This document shows, in pieces, positions 26,669 to 35,131 of a stretch of DNA of 64,000 nucleotides (its first letter is position 1; each line of letters opens with the position of its first letter). Source of the DNA: Streptomyces rubrogriseus (GTDB taxonomy: Bacteria; Actinomycetota; Actinomycetes; Streptomycetales; Streptomycetaceae); assembly GCF_027947575.1 (NCBI RefSeq), contig NZ_CP116256.1, forward strand, positions 6,634,001 to 6,698,000. The letters are read 5' to 3'. The notes under the pieces were generated by a model, which saw only the letters and a list, made by a program, of their open reading frames with translations, was not told the DNA's origin and ran no database searches. Both the position numbers and the translations under genes were made by a program.

Positions 26669-27775
26669 TCACTTCAGTACGAGCGAGGTCCACGACTTGA
26701 CCCACTGGTCGCGGTTGTCGGCGATCTTCGCCGGGTCGAGGGTCTGCGGGTCCTTCGCCTGCGGCCCGAACTTCGAGAACACCTCGGGGACCTGCGCGCC
26801 CTTCAGGACCGGGTAGACGAACATGTTCAGCGGCATGTCCTCCTGGAAGGACTTGCTCAGCATGAAGTCGAGGAGCGCCTTGCCGCCCTCGGGGTTCTTC
26901 GCGTTGCTGAGCAGACCCGCGTACTCGACCTGCCGGAAGCAGGTGCCGTCGGCGACGCCCGTGGGGGCGCTGTCCGGCTGCGGGTCGGCGTAGACGACCT
27001 CGACGGGCGGAGAGGAGGCGTAGGACACGACGAGCGGACGGTCGCCCTTGGCCTTCTTGCCGCCGGCCGAGCCGGAGAACTCCTCGTTGTACGCCTGCTC
27101 CCAGCTGTCGACGACCTTGACGCCGTTCGACTTGAGCTTCTTCCAGTAGCCCTCCCAGCCCCCGTCGCCGTACTTGGCGGCGGTGCCGAGCAGGAAGCCG
27201 AGGCCGGGCGAGGAACTGCCCGCGTTCTCGGTGACGAGCAGGTCCTTGTACTCGGGCTTGACCAGGTCGTCGAGGGTCTTGGGCGGGGTCAGCCCGTGCT
27301 CGCCGAAGTACGCCTTGTCGTAGTTGACGCAGATGTCGCCGGTGTCGACGGGCGTGACCCGGTGCTTGTCCCGGTCGGCCCGGTACTCGGGCAGGACGAG
27401 ATCGGAGCCCTTGGCCTCGTACGGCTGGAACAGGCCGTTGTCGAGGGCGCGGGAGAGCAGGGTGTTGTCGACGCCGAAGAAGACGTCGCCCTGCGGGTTG
27501 TCCTTGGTGAGGATGGCCTTGTTGACGGCCTGTCCGGCGTCGCCGTCCTCCAGGACCTTGACCTTGTAGCCGGAGTTCTTCTCGAAGGCGGCGATCACGT
27601 CCTTCGACACGGCCCACGAGTCGTGGCTGACCAGCGTCACGGTCTTGGAGCCGCCGGAGCCGCTGCCGTCGCCGTCGTCGGACGAGGACCCGCAGGCGGC
27701 CAGCGTGCCGACCATGCCGAGCCCGACGGCCAGGACACTGACCTTCCTGGTGATGCCCTTCTTGGTGATGCTCAC
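26669..27775 (-). CDS. Thiamine-type ABC transporter substrate-binding lipoprotein (ThiB-like)
   Basis: The 368-residue lipoprotein has a Sec signal ending in LAACG (lipobox Cys near residue 28), a Ser/Asp/Gly-rich spacer and a periplasmic-binding fold like ThiB/FbpA, with NPQGDVFFGVDNTLLSR and CFRQVEYAGLL. It is the first gene after a TPP riboswitch, which supports thiamine, thiamine phosphate or a related pyrimidine as ligand. The GTG start follows AGGAGG with six bases of spacing; that Shine-Dalgarno lies in a hairpin. Confidence 0.88.
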   Translation of the reverse strand: MSITKKGITRKVSVLAVGLGMVGTLAACGSSSDDGDGSGSGGSKTVTLVSHDSWAVSKDVIAAFEKNSGYKVKVLEDGDAGQAVNKAILTKDNPQGDVFFGVDNTLLSRALDNGLFQPYEAKGSDLVLPEYRADRDKHRVTPVDTGDICVNYDKAYFGEHGLTPPKTLDDLVKPEYKDLLVTENAGSSSPGLGFLLGTAAKYGDGGWEGYWKKLKSNGVKVVDSWEQAYNEEFSGSAGGKKAKGDRPLVVSYASSPPVEVVYADPQPDSAPTGVADGTCFRQVEYAGLLSNAKNPEGGKALLDFMLSKSFQEDMPLNMFVYPVLKGAQVPEVFSKFGPQAKDPQTLDPAKIADNRDQWVKSWTSLVLK

Positions 27776-27782
27776 TGAATTC

Positions 27783-27800
27783 CTCCTGGGTGACCAGGAG
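27783..27800 (-). promoter_or_regulatory. Shine-Dalgarno-sequestering hairpin of the thiB-like gene
   Basis: CTCCTGG and CCAGGAG form a 7-bp stem with a 4-nt loop immediately ahead of the start codon. The AGGAGG Shine-Dalgarno (complement at 27782-27787) lies in the 3' arm. Together with the riboswitch upstream this fits ligand control of translation initiation. Confidence 0.55.
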
Positions 27801-27866
27801 AAGACGCGGCCCCGCCCGGAACCCCTGGCGAGGGTCCCGGGCAGGGCGCAACAGCTCGAGTGGTGA

Positions 27867-27955
27867 CCGATCTCCCTACCCAGAATGACCTGGGCCAGGT
27901 TCGGAGGGTCTGCGGCCGGTGCCGCACTCTCAGCGCTGTGGCGCTCCCCTGTCGG
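27867..27955 (-). ncRNA. TPP riboswitch (THI element)
   Basis: On the minus strand the leader has the conserved THI-box blocks in order: GGGGAGC, CGCTGAGAGTGC, GACCCTCCGAACCTGG and TGGGTAGGGAGA. The ends (CCGA and TCGG, 27952-27955 with 27867-27870) can close P1. It lies about 92 nt upstream of the ThiB-like start. Thiamine pyrophosphate binding should turn the operon off. A second GC-rich hairpin and the Shine-Dalgarno hairpin follow it. Confidence 0.93.
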
Positions 27956-28028
27956 AATATGAAGATGTGACGACTATGACGACGTACTGGACGTACTGGA
28001 TGTACTACTGATGCTTCCGCCGGTCAGG

Positions 28029-29135
28029 TTACCGCTCGCTCGCGGCGAGCTGACCACACGCCCCGTCGATCTCCTGCCCCCGGGTGTCCCGGATCGTCAC
28101 CGGCACACCGTGCGCCGCGATCGCCTCCACGAACGCCTTCTCGTCCTCGGGCCGGGACGCGGTCCACTTGGAGCCGGGCGTCGGGTTGAGCGGGATCAGG
28201 TTGACGTGCACGGGCCTGCCCTTGAGCAGCCGCCCGAGCCGGTCGCCGCGCCAGGCCTGGTCGTTGATGTCGCGGATCAGGGCGTACTCGATGGACAGCC
28301 GGCGCCCGGACTTGGCCGCGTACTCGAACCCGGCGTCCAGCACCTCGCGCACCTTCCACCGCGTGTTGACGGGGACGAGGGTGTCGCGCAGCTCGTCGTC
28401 GGGGGCGTGCAGCGAGATGGCGAGGCGGCACTTGAAGCCCTCGCCGGTGAAGCGGTGGATCGCGGGGACGAGACCGACCGTGGAGACGGTGATGCCGCGC
28501 TGGGAGAGCCCCAGCCCGTCGGGCTCGGGGTCGGTGAGCCGGCGGATGGCGCCCACGACCCGGTTGTAGTTGGCGAGGGGCTCGCCCATGCCCATGAACA
28601 CGATGTTGCTGAGCCGCGCGGGGCCTCCCGGGACCTCGCCGTCCCTGAGCGCCCGCATGCCGTCCACGATCTGGTGCACGATCTCGGCGGTCGACAGGTT
28701 GCGGTCCAGGCCGGCCTGGCCGGTGGCGCAGAACGGGCAGTTCATCCCGCAGCCCGCCTGGGAGCTGATGCACATGGTCACCCGGTCCGGGTAGCGCATG
28801 AGCACCGACTCGACGAGCGTCCCGTCGAACAGCTTCCACAGCGTCTTGCGCGTGGTCCCCTGGTCGGTCGACAGGTGCCGCACGACCGTCATCAGCTCGG
28901 GCAGCAACGCTTCCCGCAGCCCCTCGCGCGAACCGGCGGGGATGTCGGTCCACTGCTCGGGGGCGTGCGCGTACCGCGCGAAGTAGTGCTGCGAGAGCTG
29001 CTTCGCACGGAACGGCTTCTCACCGATCGCGGCGACAGCCTCCTTGCGCTCGGCAGGCGTGAGGTCGGCAAGGTGCCGCGGCGGCTTCTTGACTCCGCGC
29101 GGCGCGACGAATGTGAGTTCTCCGGGCTTAGGCAT
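28029..29135 (-). CDS. rlmN: 23S rRNA (adenine-2503-C2)-methyltransferase, radical SAM
   Basis: The 368-residue protein has the RlmN/Cfr radical-SAM cluster CGMNCPFC (Cys129, Cys133, Cys136), the GMGEPLANY motif and a C-terminal substrate Cys near DGACGQL. These are the features of the dual-specificity enzyme that methylates A2503 of 23S rRNA and A37 of some tRNAs. It belongs to the rpsB-to-cdsA block but is separated from it by the inserted TIR gene. A Cfr resistance enzyme is less likely given the housekeeping context. Confidence 0.93.
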   Translation of the reverse strand: MPKPGELTFVAPRGVKKPPRHLADLTPAERKEAVAAIGEKPFRAKQLSQHYFARYAHAPEQWTDIPAGSREGLREALLPELMTVVRHLSTDQGTTRKTLWKLFDGTLVESVLMRYPDRVTMCISSQAGCGMNCPFCATGQAGLDRNLSTAEIVHQIVDGMRALRDGEVPGGPARLSNIVFMGMGEPLANYNRVVGAIRRLTDPEPDGLGLSQRGITVSTVGLVPAIHRFTGEGFKCRLAISLHAPDDELRDTLVPVNTRWKVREVLDAGFEYAAKSGRRLSIEYALIRDINDQAWRGDRLGRLLKGRPVHVNLIPLNPTPGSKWTASRPEDEKAFVEAIAAHGVPVTIRDTRGQEIDGACGQLAASER

Positions 29136-29280
29136 GGCCTTCCCAGTGTCGCAGATCCACGGGGGTGCCCCTGCGGGGCGCCGGTTTCCGCTCCGGGCGG
29201 CGATTTCGCCCTTTCTCTACCCGCCCCAGGTCATACGCGGAATCATGGTCCCGCATGGCACCTAGGGGACGGGGGCAAGG

Positions 29281-32124
29281 GTGACCGATCACGCCCAGCA
29301 GTTCTTCATCAGCTACGCGGGCACCGACCGGGCCTGGGCCGAGTGGGTCGGCTGGCACCTGGAGCAGGCCGGCCACCGGGTCATCCTGGACGTCTGGGAC
29401 TGGCGCACGGGGGACAACCTGGTCCAGCGCATGGACGAGGCGCTCGAAGGCGCCGACGCGGTGATCGCCCTGTTCTCCACGTCCTACTTCGAGGACGAAC
29501 GCTGGACCACCGAGGAGTGGACCGCCGCCGTCGCCCACCGCGACCGCCTCATCCCCCTCGCTCTGGAACCCCTCACCACGAGTGACCTTCCCCGCGTTCT
29601 GGCCGCCAAGCTGCGCAAGAACCTGCACGGTCTGGAGGAAGCCGCGGCCCTGACCGCCCTGCGCGAGGCCGTCAACAGCGGCAGCCGTCCCTCCGCTCCC
29701 CCGCCCTTTCCCGGCAGCGTCCCGTCAGCGGGCGCCCTCCCGACGGCGGGCACCGTCCCGACAGCGGGCACCGTCCCGACAGCGGGCACCGTCCCGGCCG
29801 CGGCTCCCGTCCCCGCAGCGGGCCGGAGCAAGCCACGCCTGCCCGGGAGCGCCGAGGAGCCCCGGGTGTGGGGCGTGCGACGGCGCAACCCCGACTTCGC
29901 CGGCCGCGAGACGGAGATCGCCCGCCTGCGGGAAAGCCTGCTGAAGGAGAGCAAGGCCGTACCGCAAGCCCTGCACGGTATGGGTGGGGTCGGCAAGACC
30001 CAGCTCGCCCTGGAATACGCCCACCGCTTCGCCGACCAGTACGACGTGGTGTGGTGGATCGACGCCGAACAGCCCGACGAGATCCCCGTCCACTACACGG
30101 AACTCGCCAACCGCCTGGGGCTCGCCAAGCCCGACGCCGGCGCCGAGGCCAACGCCCGCGCCCTGCTCTCCCACCTCGGCACCCGCGAGCGCTGGCTGCT
30201 CATCCTGGACAACGCCGAGGATCCCGCCCAGGTCGAGCCCTGGCTTGCCCAAGGCCCCGGCCACACCCTGATCACCTCACGCAACCCGAACTGGGCCGGC
30301 ACCGCCCGCGCCACACCCCTGAACGTCTTCACCCGCACCGACTCCCTCACTTACCTCCAGGGTCGGGCCGGCAGCATGGACGACGAGCAGGCCGACACCC
30401 TCGCCGCGGACCTCGGCGACCTCCCGCTCGCCCTCGCCCAGGCCGCCGGCGTCATCGCCAACGGCGGCGTGAGCCTGGACCTCTACCACCAGCTCCTCGT
30501 CACCAACACGACCCAGATCCTGGAGAAGGGCGACGCTCCCGGATACCCCGCACCGGTGGCGGCCACCGTCACCATCGCCGTCGACCGGCTCACCGACCGG
30601 CACCCCGACTCGGTCGCGCTGCTCCGCCTCGTTGCCCTCCTCGGCCCCGAGCCCATCCGGAACACCTGGCTGGAGAGCGTTCGCCCCCGGCTGACCACGA
30701 TCCCGGGCGCCCCGGACGACCCGATGTGGCTCCACGAGGCGCTGAGCCCCCTCAGCCGTTACGGCCTCGCCCGCACCGAGCCCCAGAGCTTCCAGATCCA
30801 CCGCCTCACCCAGGCCGTCCTGCGCGACCAGTTCCTCCCGGACCAATCCGCGGCCATGCGCAAGGACGCCACCGCCCTCCTGTCCGCCGCCAACCCCGGC
30901 GACCCGCAAAGCCCGGACAACTGGCCCGGCTGGGCGGCTCTCACTCCGCACCTCACGGCGCACCACCTCGCCCCCACCGAGCAACCCGAACTGCGGCCGA
31001 CTCTCCTCGACGCCGCCCACTACCTGATCAGAAGCGGCCAGACGCGCACCGCCCGCGACCTCGCCGCCACGGCCCACACCGCGTGGGCCACCACCATGGG
31101 AGAGGACCACCCCGACACCCTCACCAGCGCCCAGTTCCTCGGCCACGCCACGGCCGACCTCGGCGAGCACGCGGAAGCCCGTCGCATCATCGAGGACACC
31201 CTCACCCGCCGACGCCGCACCCTCGGCGACGACCACCCGGACACCCTCCAGTCCGCCAACGACCTCGCCAGCGCCCTGCACAACCTGAGCGAGCACGCCG
31301 AATCTCGCCGCATGGACGAGGACACCCTCGCCCGCCGACGCCGCACCCTCGGCGACAACCACCCCAACACCCTCCAATCCGCCCACAACCTCGCCGCCAC
31401 CCTGCAAAGCCTCGGCGAGCACACCGAAGCCCGCCGCATGGACGAGGACACCCTCGCCCGCCGACGCCGCACCCTCGGCGACAACCACCCCCACACCCTC
31501 GCCTCCGCCCACAACCTCGCCGCCGTCCTGCACACCCTCGGCGAGCACACCGAAGCCCGCCGCATCAAGGGGGATACTCTCGCCCGAATGCGTCGCACCC
31601 TTGGCGACGACCACCCCCATACCCTCCGATCCGCCCACAGCCTCGCCGTCACCCTGCACGACTTGGGCGAGCACGCGGAATCCCGCCGCATCATCGAAGA
31701 GACCCTCATCCGTCGCCGCCGCACCCTCGGCCACGACCACCCCGACACCCTTCAATCCGCCAACGACCTCGGCAGCGCCCTGCACGACTTGGGCGAGCAC
31801 GCGGAATCCCGCCGCATCATCGAAGAGACCCTCATCCGTCGCCGCCGCACCCTCGGCCACGACCACCCCGACACCCTCCGATCCGCCCACAACTACGCCA
31901 TCACTCTGTGCAACCTGCGCCAGTACAGAGCAGCAGCAGAACTTCTCGAAGACGTGCGCAACCGCCAGCGCCGCACCCTCGGCGACAATCACCCCGACAC
32001 GGCCAACGCCACCCAAAGCCTCGCCAACGCACTGACCGCACTGGGAAGGCCGTTCGAAGCCCAGCGATTGCTGGGCTCCCAGAAACACCAGAAGAAGTCG
32101 CGCTTCCGACGCAAGCGCAGGTGA
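29281..32124 (+). CDS. TIR / NB-ARC (STAND NTPase) / TPR protein, candidate immune effector
   Basis: The 947-residue protein has three parts. An N-terminal TIR domain (1-130) starts FFISYAGTDRAWAEWV and has RWTTEEW, where Glu79 stands at W+4 like the catalytic Glu of NAD-cleaving TIRs. After a Pro/Thr/Ala repeat linker (135-185) comes an NB-ARC domain with P-loop GMGGVGKT (233-240) and Walker B WLLILDN (305-311). Eight 42-residue kinesin-light-chain-type TPRs (about 590-935) and a basic tail follow. This is the architecture of bacterial NLR-like proteins in which the repeats sense a trigger and the TIR acts on NAD. Signalling and regulatory roles in Streptomyces are alternatives. No partner gene is adjacent. 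Confidence 0.9.
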   Translation: MTDHAQQFFISYAGTDRAWAEWVGWHLEQAGHRVILDVWDWRTGDNLVQRMDEALEGADAVIALFSTSYFEDERWTTEEWTAAVAHRDRLIPLALEPLTTSDLPRVLAAKLRKNLHGLEEAAALTALREAVNSGSRPSAPPPFPGSVPSAGALPTAGTVPTAGTVPTAGTVPAAAPVPAAGRSKPRLPGSAEEPRVWGVRRRNPDFAGRETEIARLRESLLKESKAVPQALHGMGGVGKTQLALEYAHRFADQYDVVWWIDAEQPDEIPVHYTELANRLGLAKPDAGAEANARALLSHLGTRERWLLILDNAEDPAQVEPWLAQGPGHTLITSRNPNWAGTARATPLNVFTRTDSLTYLQGRAGSMDDEQADTLAADLGDLPLALAQAAGVIANGGVSLDLYHQLLVTNTTQILEKGDAPGYPAPVAATVTIAVDRLTDRHPDSVALLRLVALLGPEPIRNTWLESVRPRLTTIPGAPDDPMWLHEALSPLSRYGLARTEPQSFQIHRLTQAVLRDQFLPDQSAAMRKDATALLSAANPGDPQSPDNWPGWAALTPHLTAHHLAPTEQPELRPTLLDAAHYLIRSGQTRTARDLAATAHTAWATTMGEDHPDTLTSAQFLGHATADLGEHAEARRIIEDTLTRRRRTLGDDHPDTLQSANDLASALHNLSEHAESRRMDEDTLARRRRTLGDNHPNTLQSAHNLAATLQSLGEHTEARRMDEDTLARRRRTLGDNHPHTLASAHNLAAVLHTLGEHTEARRIKGDTLARMRRTLGDDHPHTLRSAHSLAVTLHDLGEHAESRRIIEETLIRRRRTLGHDHPDTLQSANDLGSALHDLGEHAESRRIIEETLIRRRRTLGHDHPDTLRSAHNYAITLCNLRQYRAAAELLEDVRNRQRRTLGDNHPDTANATQSLANALTALGRPFEAQRLLGSQKHQKKSRFRRKRR
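29723..29812 (+). repeat. Five 18-bp tandem units encoding the TIR-NB-ARC linker
   Basis: Five consecutive 18-bp units end in TCC and encode variants of PTAGTV; the three central units (29741-29794) are nearly identical. The repeat stays in frame and lies wholly inside the TIR/NB-ARC gene, so it changes linker length only. Confidence 0.8.
31652..31877 (+). repeat. Identical 100-nt segment in adjacent TPR units
   Basis: Bases 31652-31751 and 31778-31877 are identical and exactly one 126-nt TPR unit apart. The other six units diverge more. This points to a recent duplication or gene conversion within the sensor repeats. Confidence 0.85.
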
Positions 32125-32162
32125 CCCGTTGCGGGAGCGTCGCGCAGACCTCGGAGCACATG

Positions 32163-32205
32163 CGAAGAGGGACCCGCCGCCCGGTGGGCAACGGGTCCCT
32201 CTTCG
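32163..32205. terminator. Strong hairpin between the TIR/NB-ARC gene and cdsA
   Basis: A perfect 14-bp stem, CGAAGAGGGACCCG with CGGGTCCCTCTTCG, has a 15-nt loop. It lies between the convergent stops of the inserted gene and cdsA and would stop transcription from either side. Confidence 0.85.
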
Positions 32206-32250
32206 AAGAACGAGCAGGTCAGACCGACCCCGCGAGGATCGCCGACCGGA

Positions 32251-33429
32251 TCACCCCGACCCCACGAAGATCACCAGCAGCAGCCACACCACCGGTGCCG
32301 TCGGGAGGAGGGAGTCGAGGCGGTCCATGATGCCGCCGTGGCCCGGCAGGAGGGTGCCCATGTCCTTGATGCCGAGGTCTCGCTTGATCATGGACTCGCC
32401 GAGGTCGCCCAGGGTGGCGCTGACGGCGACCACGAGGCCGAGCAGCAGGCCCTGCCACCAGGTGCCGTCGTCGATCAGGAACTGCATGCACAGTGCACCC
32501 GCCACCATCGCGAACGCGATCGCTCCCAGCAGGCCCTCGCGGGTCTTGCCGGGGCTGATGCGGGGGGCGAGCTTCTTCCTGCCGAAGCGCCAGCCGACGG
32601 CGTAGGCCCCGGTGTCGCTGACGACCGTCAGTATCAGGAAGACCAGGACGCGCCAGGCACCGTCGTCCGCCGCCAGCATCATGGCGACGAAGGTGGCCAG
32701 GAACGGCACGTAGAACGCGGCGAAGAGGCCTGCCGTGACGTCCTTGAGGTAACCCTCCGGCGGCTCCGTCATCCGCCAGACCAGGACCGCGAGCGCGGTG
32801 AGGGCCATGGCGACCCACGCACCCTCGGCGCCGCGCGCGTATCCGGCGACCACCATCGCGCCGCCGCCGATCGCGAGCGGTACGAGGGGCGCCTTGATGC
32901 CCTTGCGCTCCTGAAGCCGCGAGGTCAGCTCCCACAGGCCCACCACGACGGCGACCGCGATCACACCGACGAAGACGGCCTTGACGACGAACAACGACGC
33001 GATGATCACCACGCCGAGTCCGACGCCGACCCCTATCGCCGCACCCAGGTCACGCCCCGCGCTCTTCTTCTGCGGCGGCGGCTGGGACTGCGCCGGCTGC
33101 GGGGCGTCGGGCATGGGCTCCGGATTCTGCGGCACCGCCGCATACGGCTGCGCCGACGGGTTCTGATCGCGGTACGGCTCGTCGCGAAGGGGCTGGTCGT
33201 GGAACGGCTCGTCCCGGAACAAGGGACCGCTCAGCCGAGCGGTCCCCTGGTCGTCGTCCTGGTCTCCGCCGTGTTCGGGTACGTCGGGCACGATGGGCAT
33301 GGGGCGAGTCTGCTGCGCGTAGTGCGCATCGTACGCGGGACCCGCCGGGCCGGCGCCCTGGACGGGTCCCTGGTCGGACGGCCCCCAGTACCCGGCTTGT
33401 GGCGGCGCTCCCCAGGAAGAGTCGTTCAT
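32251..33429 (-). CDS. cdsA: Phosphatidate cytidylyltransferase (CDP-diglyceride synthase)
   Basis: The 392-residue membrane enzyme makes CDP-diacylglycerol from CTP and phosphatidate, feeding phospholipid synthesis. A hydrophilic Pro/Gln/Asp-rich extension of about 130 residues precedes a block of about eight hydrophobic segments. The family signature is present near the C-terminus (KRDLGIKDMG, LLPGHGGIMDRLDS). The ATG at 33429 overlaps the frr TGA in a TGATG arrangement. The long N-terminal extension is usual in Streptomyces but absent in E. coli. Confidence 0.92.
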   Translation of the reverse strand: MNDSSWGAPPQAGYWGPSDQGPVQGAGPAGPAYDAHYAQQTRPMPIVPDVPEHGGDQDDDQGTARLSGPLFRDEPFHDQPLRDEPYRDQNPSAQPYAAVPQNPEPMPDAPQPAQSQPPPQKKSAGRDLGAAIGVGVGLGVVIIASLFVVKAVFVGVIAVAVVVGLWELTSRLQERKGIKAPLVPLAIGGGAMVVAGYARGAEGAWVAMALTALAVLVWRMTEPPEGYLKDVTAGLFAAFYVPFLATFVAMMLAADDGAWRVLVFLILTVVSDTGAYAVGWRFGRKKLAPRISPGKTREGLLGAIAFAMVAGALCMQFLIDDGTWWQGLLLGLVVAVSATLGDLGESMIKRDLGIKDMGTLLPGHGGIMDRLDSLLPTAPVVWLLLVIFVGSG

Positions 33430-33986
33430 CAGACCTCGAGCAGCTCCGCTTCCTTGTGCTTCAGGAGCTCGTCCACCTGTGCGACGTACTTGGCGGTGGT
33501 GTCGTCGAGCTCCTTCTCCGCACGGCGGCCCTCGTCCTCGCCGACCTCGCCGTCCTTGACCATCTTGTCGATGGCGTCCTTGGCCTTGCGGCGCACGGAG
33601 CGGATCGAGACCTTGGCGTCCTCGCCCTTGCTCTTGGCGACCTTGATGTACTCGCGGCGGCGCTCCTCGGTCAGCTCGGGGAACACCACCCGGATGATGT
33701 TGCCGTCGTTGCTCGGGTTGACGCCCAGGTCGGAGTCGCGGATCGCCTGCTCGATGTTGCGCAGGGCCGTCTTGTCGAAGGGGGTCACCACGGCCATGCG
33801 CGGCTCGGGCACGGAGAACGAGGCCAGCTGGTTGATCGGCGTCGGCGCGCCGTAGTAGTCGGCCACGATCTTGTTGAACATCGCCGGGTGCGCACGGCCG
33901 GTGCGGATCGCGGCGAAGTCCTCCTTGGCGACCACGACGGCCTTCTCCATCTTCTCCTCGGCCTCGAGGAGGGTCTCTTCGATCAC
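33429..33986 (-). CDS. frr: Ribosome recycling factor
   Basis: The 185-residue protein matches RRF along its length: an opening three-helix bundle segment ([20 protein letters not shown]), the PINQLASF turn, and the closing [11 protein letters not shown] and [14 protein letters not shown] helices. With EF-G it splits post-termination ribosomes. GTG 33986 gives the usual 185-residue length and has AGGAG seven bases upstream; an adjacent GTG lies three bases earlier. It is the fourth gene of rpsB-tsf-pyrH-frr-cdsA. Confidence 0.96.
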   Translation of the reverse strand: MIEETLLEAEEKMEKAVVVAKEDFAAIRTGRAHPAMFNKIVADYYGAPTPINQLASFSVPEPRMAVVTPFDKTALRNIEQAIRDSDLGVNPSNDGNIIRVVFPELTEERRREYIKVAKSKGEDAKVSIRSVRRKAKDAIDKMVKDGEVGEDEGRRAEKELDDTTAKYVAQVDELLKHKEAELLEV

Positions 33987-34164
33987 CACTTGCTCCTGCG
34001 TGTCTTGAGTAGGCCCGGCTGCGGTTCCCTGCGGGCGGCGGCCGGCTGCGTCGCGTTCTTCCTGCACGGTTCCCGACCGGCGGAACATTGTCCATCCCCC
34101 GGTCCGGCCCCGTCCCGTCCGTCCCCCGGACAGGTGGCGTCCGCGGACGGGGGGTGTTCTCCGG

Positions 34165-34926
34165 TCAGTCCCGGCTGCCCTGGTCACCCACAAGCGTGCC
34201 GATCTTCTCACCCTTGACGGCGCGGGCGATATTGCCCTCCTTCAACAGCTCGAAGACCACGATCGGGAGGCTGTTGTCGCGGCAGAGCGTGACGGCCGTG
34301 GCATCGGCGACCTTCAGGTCGCGGGTGATGACATCGCCGTAGCCGAGCGCGTCGAACTTCACGGCGTCCGGGTTGGTCTTGGGGTCGGAGTCGTAGACCC
34401 CGTCCACGCCGTTCTTGCCCATGAGCAGCGCCTCGGCGTCGATCTCGAGGGCGCGCTGGGCGGCGGTGGTGTCGGTGGAGAAGTAGGGCATGCCCATACC
34501 GGCGCCGAAGATGACCACACGGCCCTTCTCCAGGTGGCGCACGGCGCGCAGCGGGATGTAGGGCTCGGCGACCTGGCCCATGGTGATGGCGGTCTGCACG
34601 CGGCAGTCGACGCCCTCCTTCTCCAGGAAGTCCTGGAGGGCCAGGCAGTTCATCACGGTGCCGAGCATGCCCATGTAGTCGGAGCGGGCCCGGTCCATGC
34701 CGCGCACCTGCAGCTCGGCGCCGCGGAAGAAGTTGCCGCCGCCGATGACGATCGCGATCTGCGCGCCGTCCCGGACGACGGCCGCGATCTCGCGGGCGAT
34801 GGCGTGCACCACGTCGGGGTCGACGCCCAGGCCCCCACCGCCGGAGAACGCCTCTCCGGACAGCTTCAGCATGAAGCGGCCGCTTACTTTGCCGTCGTCA
34901 CTCTTCTCGGCCTTGGTGCTGCTCAT
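34165..34926 (-). CDS. pyrH: Uridylate kinase
   Basis: The 253-residue amino acid kinase-fold enzyme phosphorylates UMP to UDP in pyrimidine synthesis. It shows the N-terminal LKLSGEAF lysine motif, [20 protein letters not shown] and the acidic DGVYDSDPK segment, all typical of bacterial UMP kinase. Length and motifs are normal. It lies between tsf and frr, a nearly universal order in actinobacteria; a strong hairpin upstream separates it from tsf. Confidence 0.96.
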   Translation of the reverse strand: MSSTKAEKSDDGKVSGRFMLKLSGEAFSGGGGLGVDPDVVHAIAREIAAVVRDGAQIAIVIGGGNFFRGAELQVRGMDRARSDYMGMLGTVMNCLALQDFLEKEGVDCRVQTAITMGQVAEPYIPLRAVRHLEKGRVVIFGAGMGMPYFSTDTTAAQRALEIDAEALLMGKNGVDGVYDSDPKTNPDAVKFDALGYGDVITRDLKVADATAVTLCRDNSLPIVVFELLKEGNIARAVKGEKIGTLVGDQGSRD

Positions 34927-34963
34927 GGAGTCTCGCCTCTTCTACGTGGGTCACACACACGAA

Positions 34964-35017
34964 GAAGGCCACTGCCGGTGGGGGCGTGTTTCGCATCCCG
35001 TACGCGGCAATGGCCTC
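34964..35017 (-). terminator. Hairpin downstream of tsf
   Basis: GAAGGCCACTGCCG (34964-34977) and CGGCAATGGCCTC (35005-35017) form a stem of about 12 bp with a mismatch and a 27-nt loop. It lies in the 205-nt gap between tsf and pyrH and probably limits readthrough from the rpsB-tsf transcript. Confidence 0.65.
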
Positions 35018-35131
35018 CTCGTCAGATCTGCTGTCGTCCGCCGCCGCGCGCGCGTGCGCCACGGCATGCGCGTACGGCGCCGACGACTTGCGTCGACCCT
35101 ACCGGGGTCGCGCGTCCGTCGCGGTACGGAC

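Noticed and set aside
24987..27851. One 954-residue protein joining the binding protein region and the permease
   Set aside because: The N-terminal half is an out-of-frame shadow of the ThiB-like gene; the real permease starts near 26648.
31140..31990. Regularly spaced DNA repeats resembling a CRISPR array
   Set aside because: The 126-nt period is in frame and encodes TPR helices; there are no unique spacers or cas genes.
29868..32330. An 820-residue frame overlapping the TIR/NB-ARC gene in another frame
   Set aside because: It is Arg/Pro/His-rich repeats generated by the TPR-coding DNA; there is no start context.
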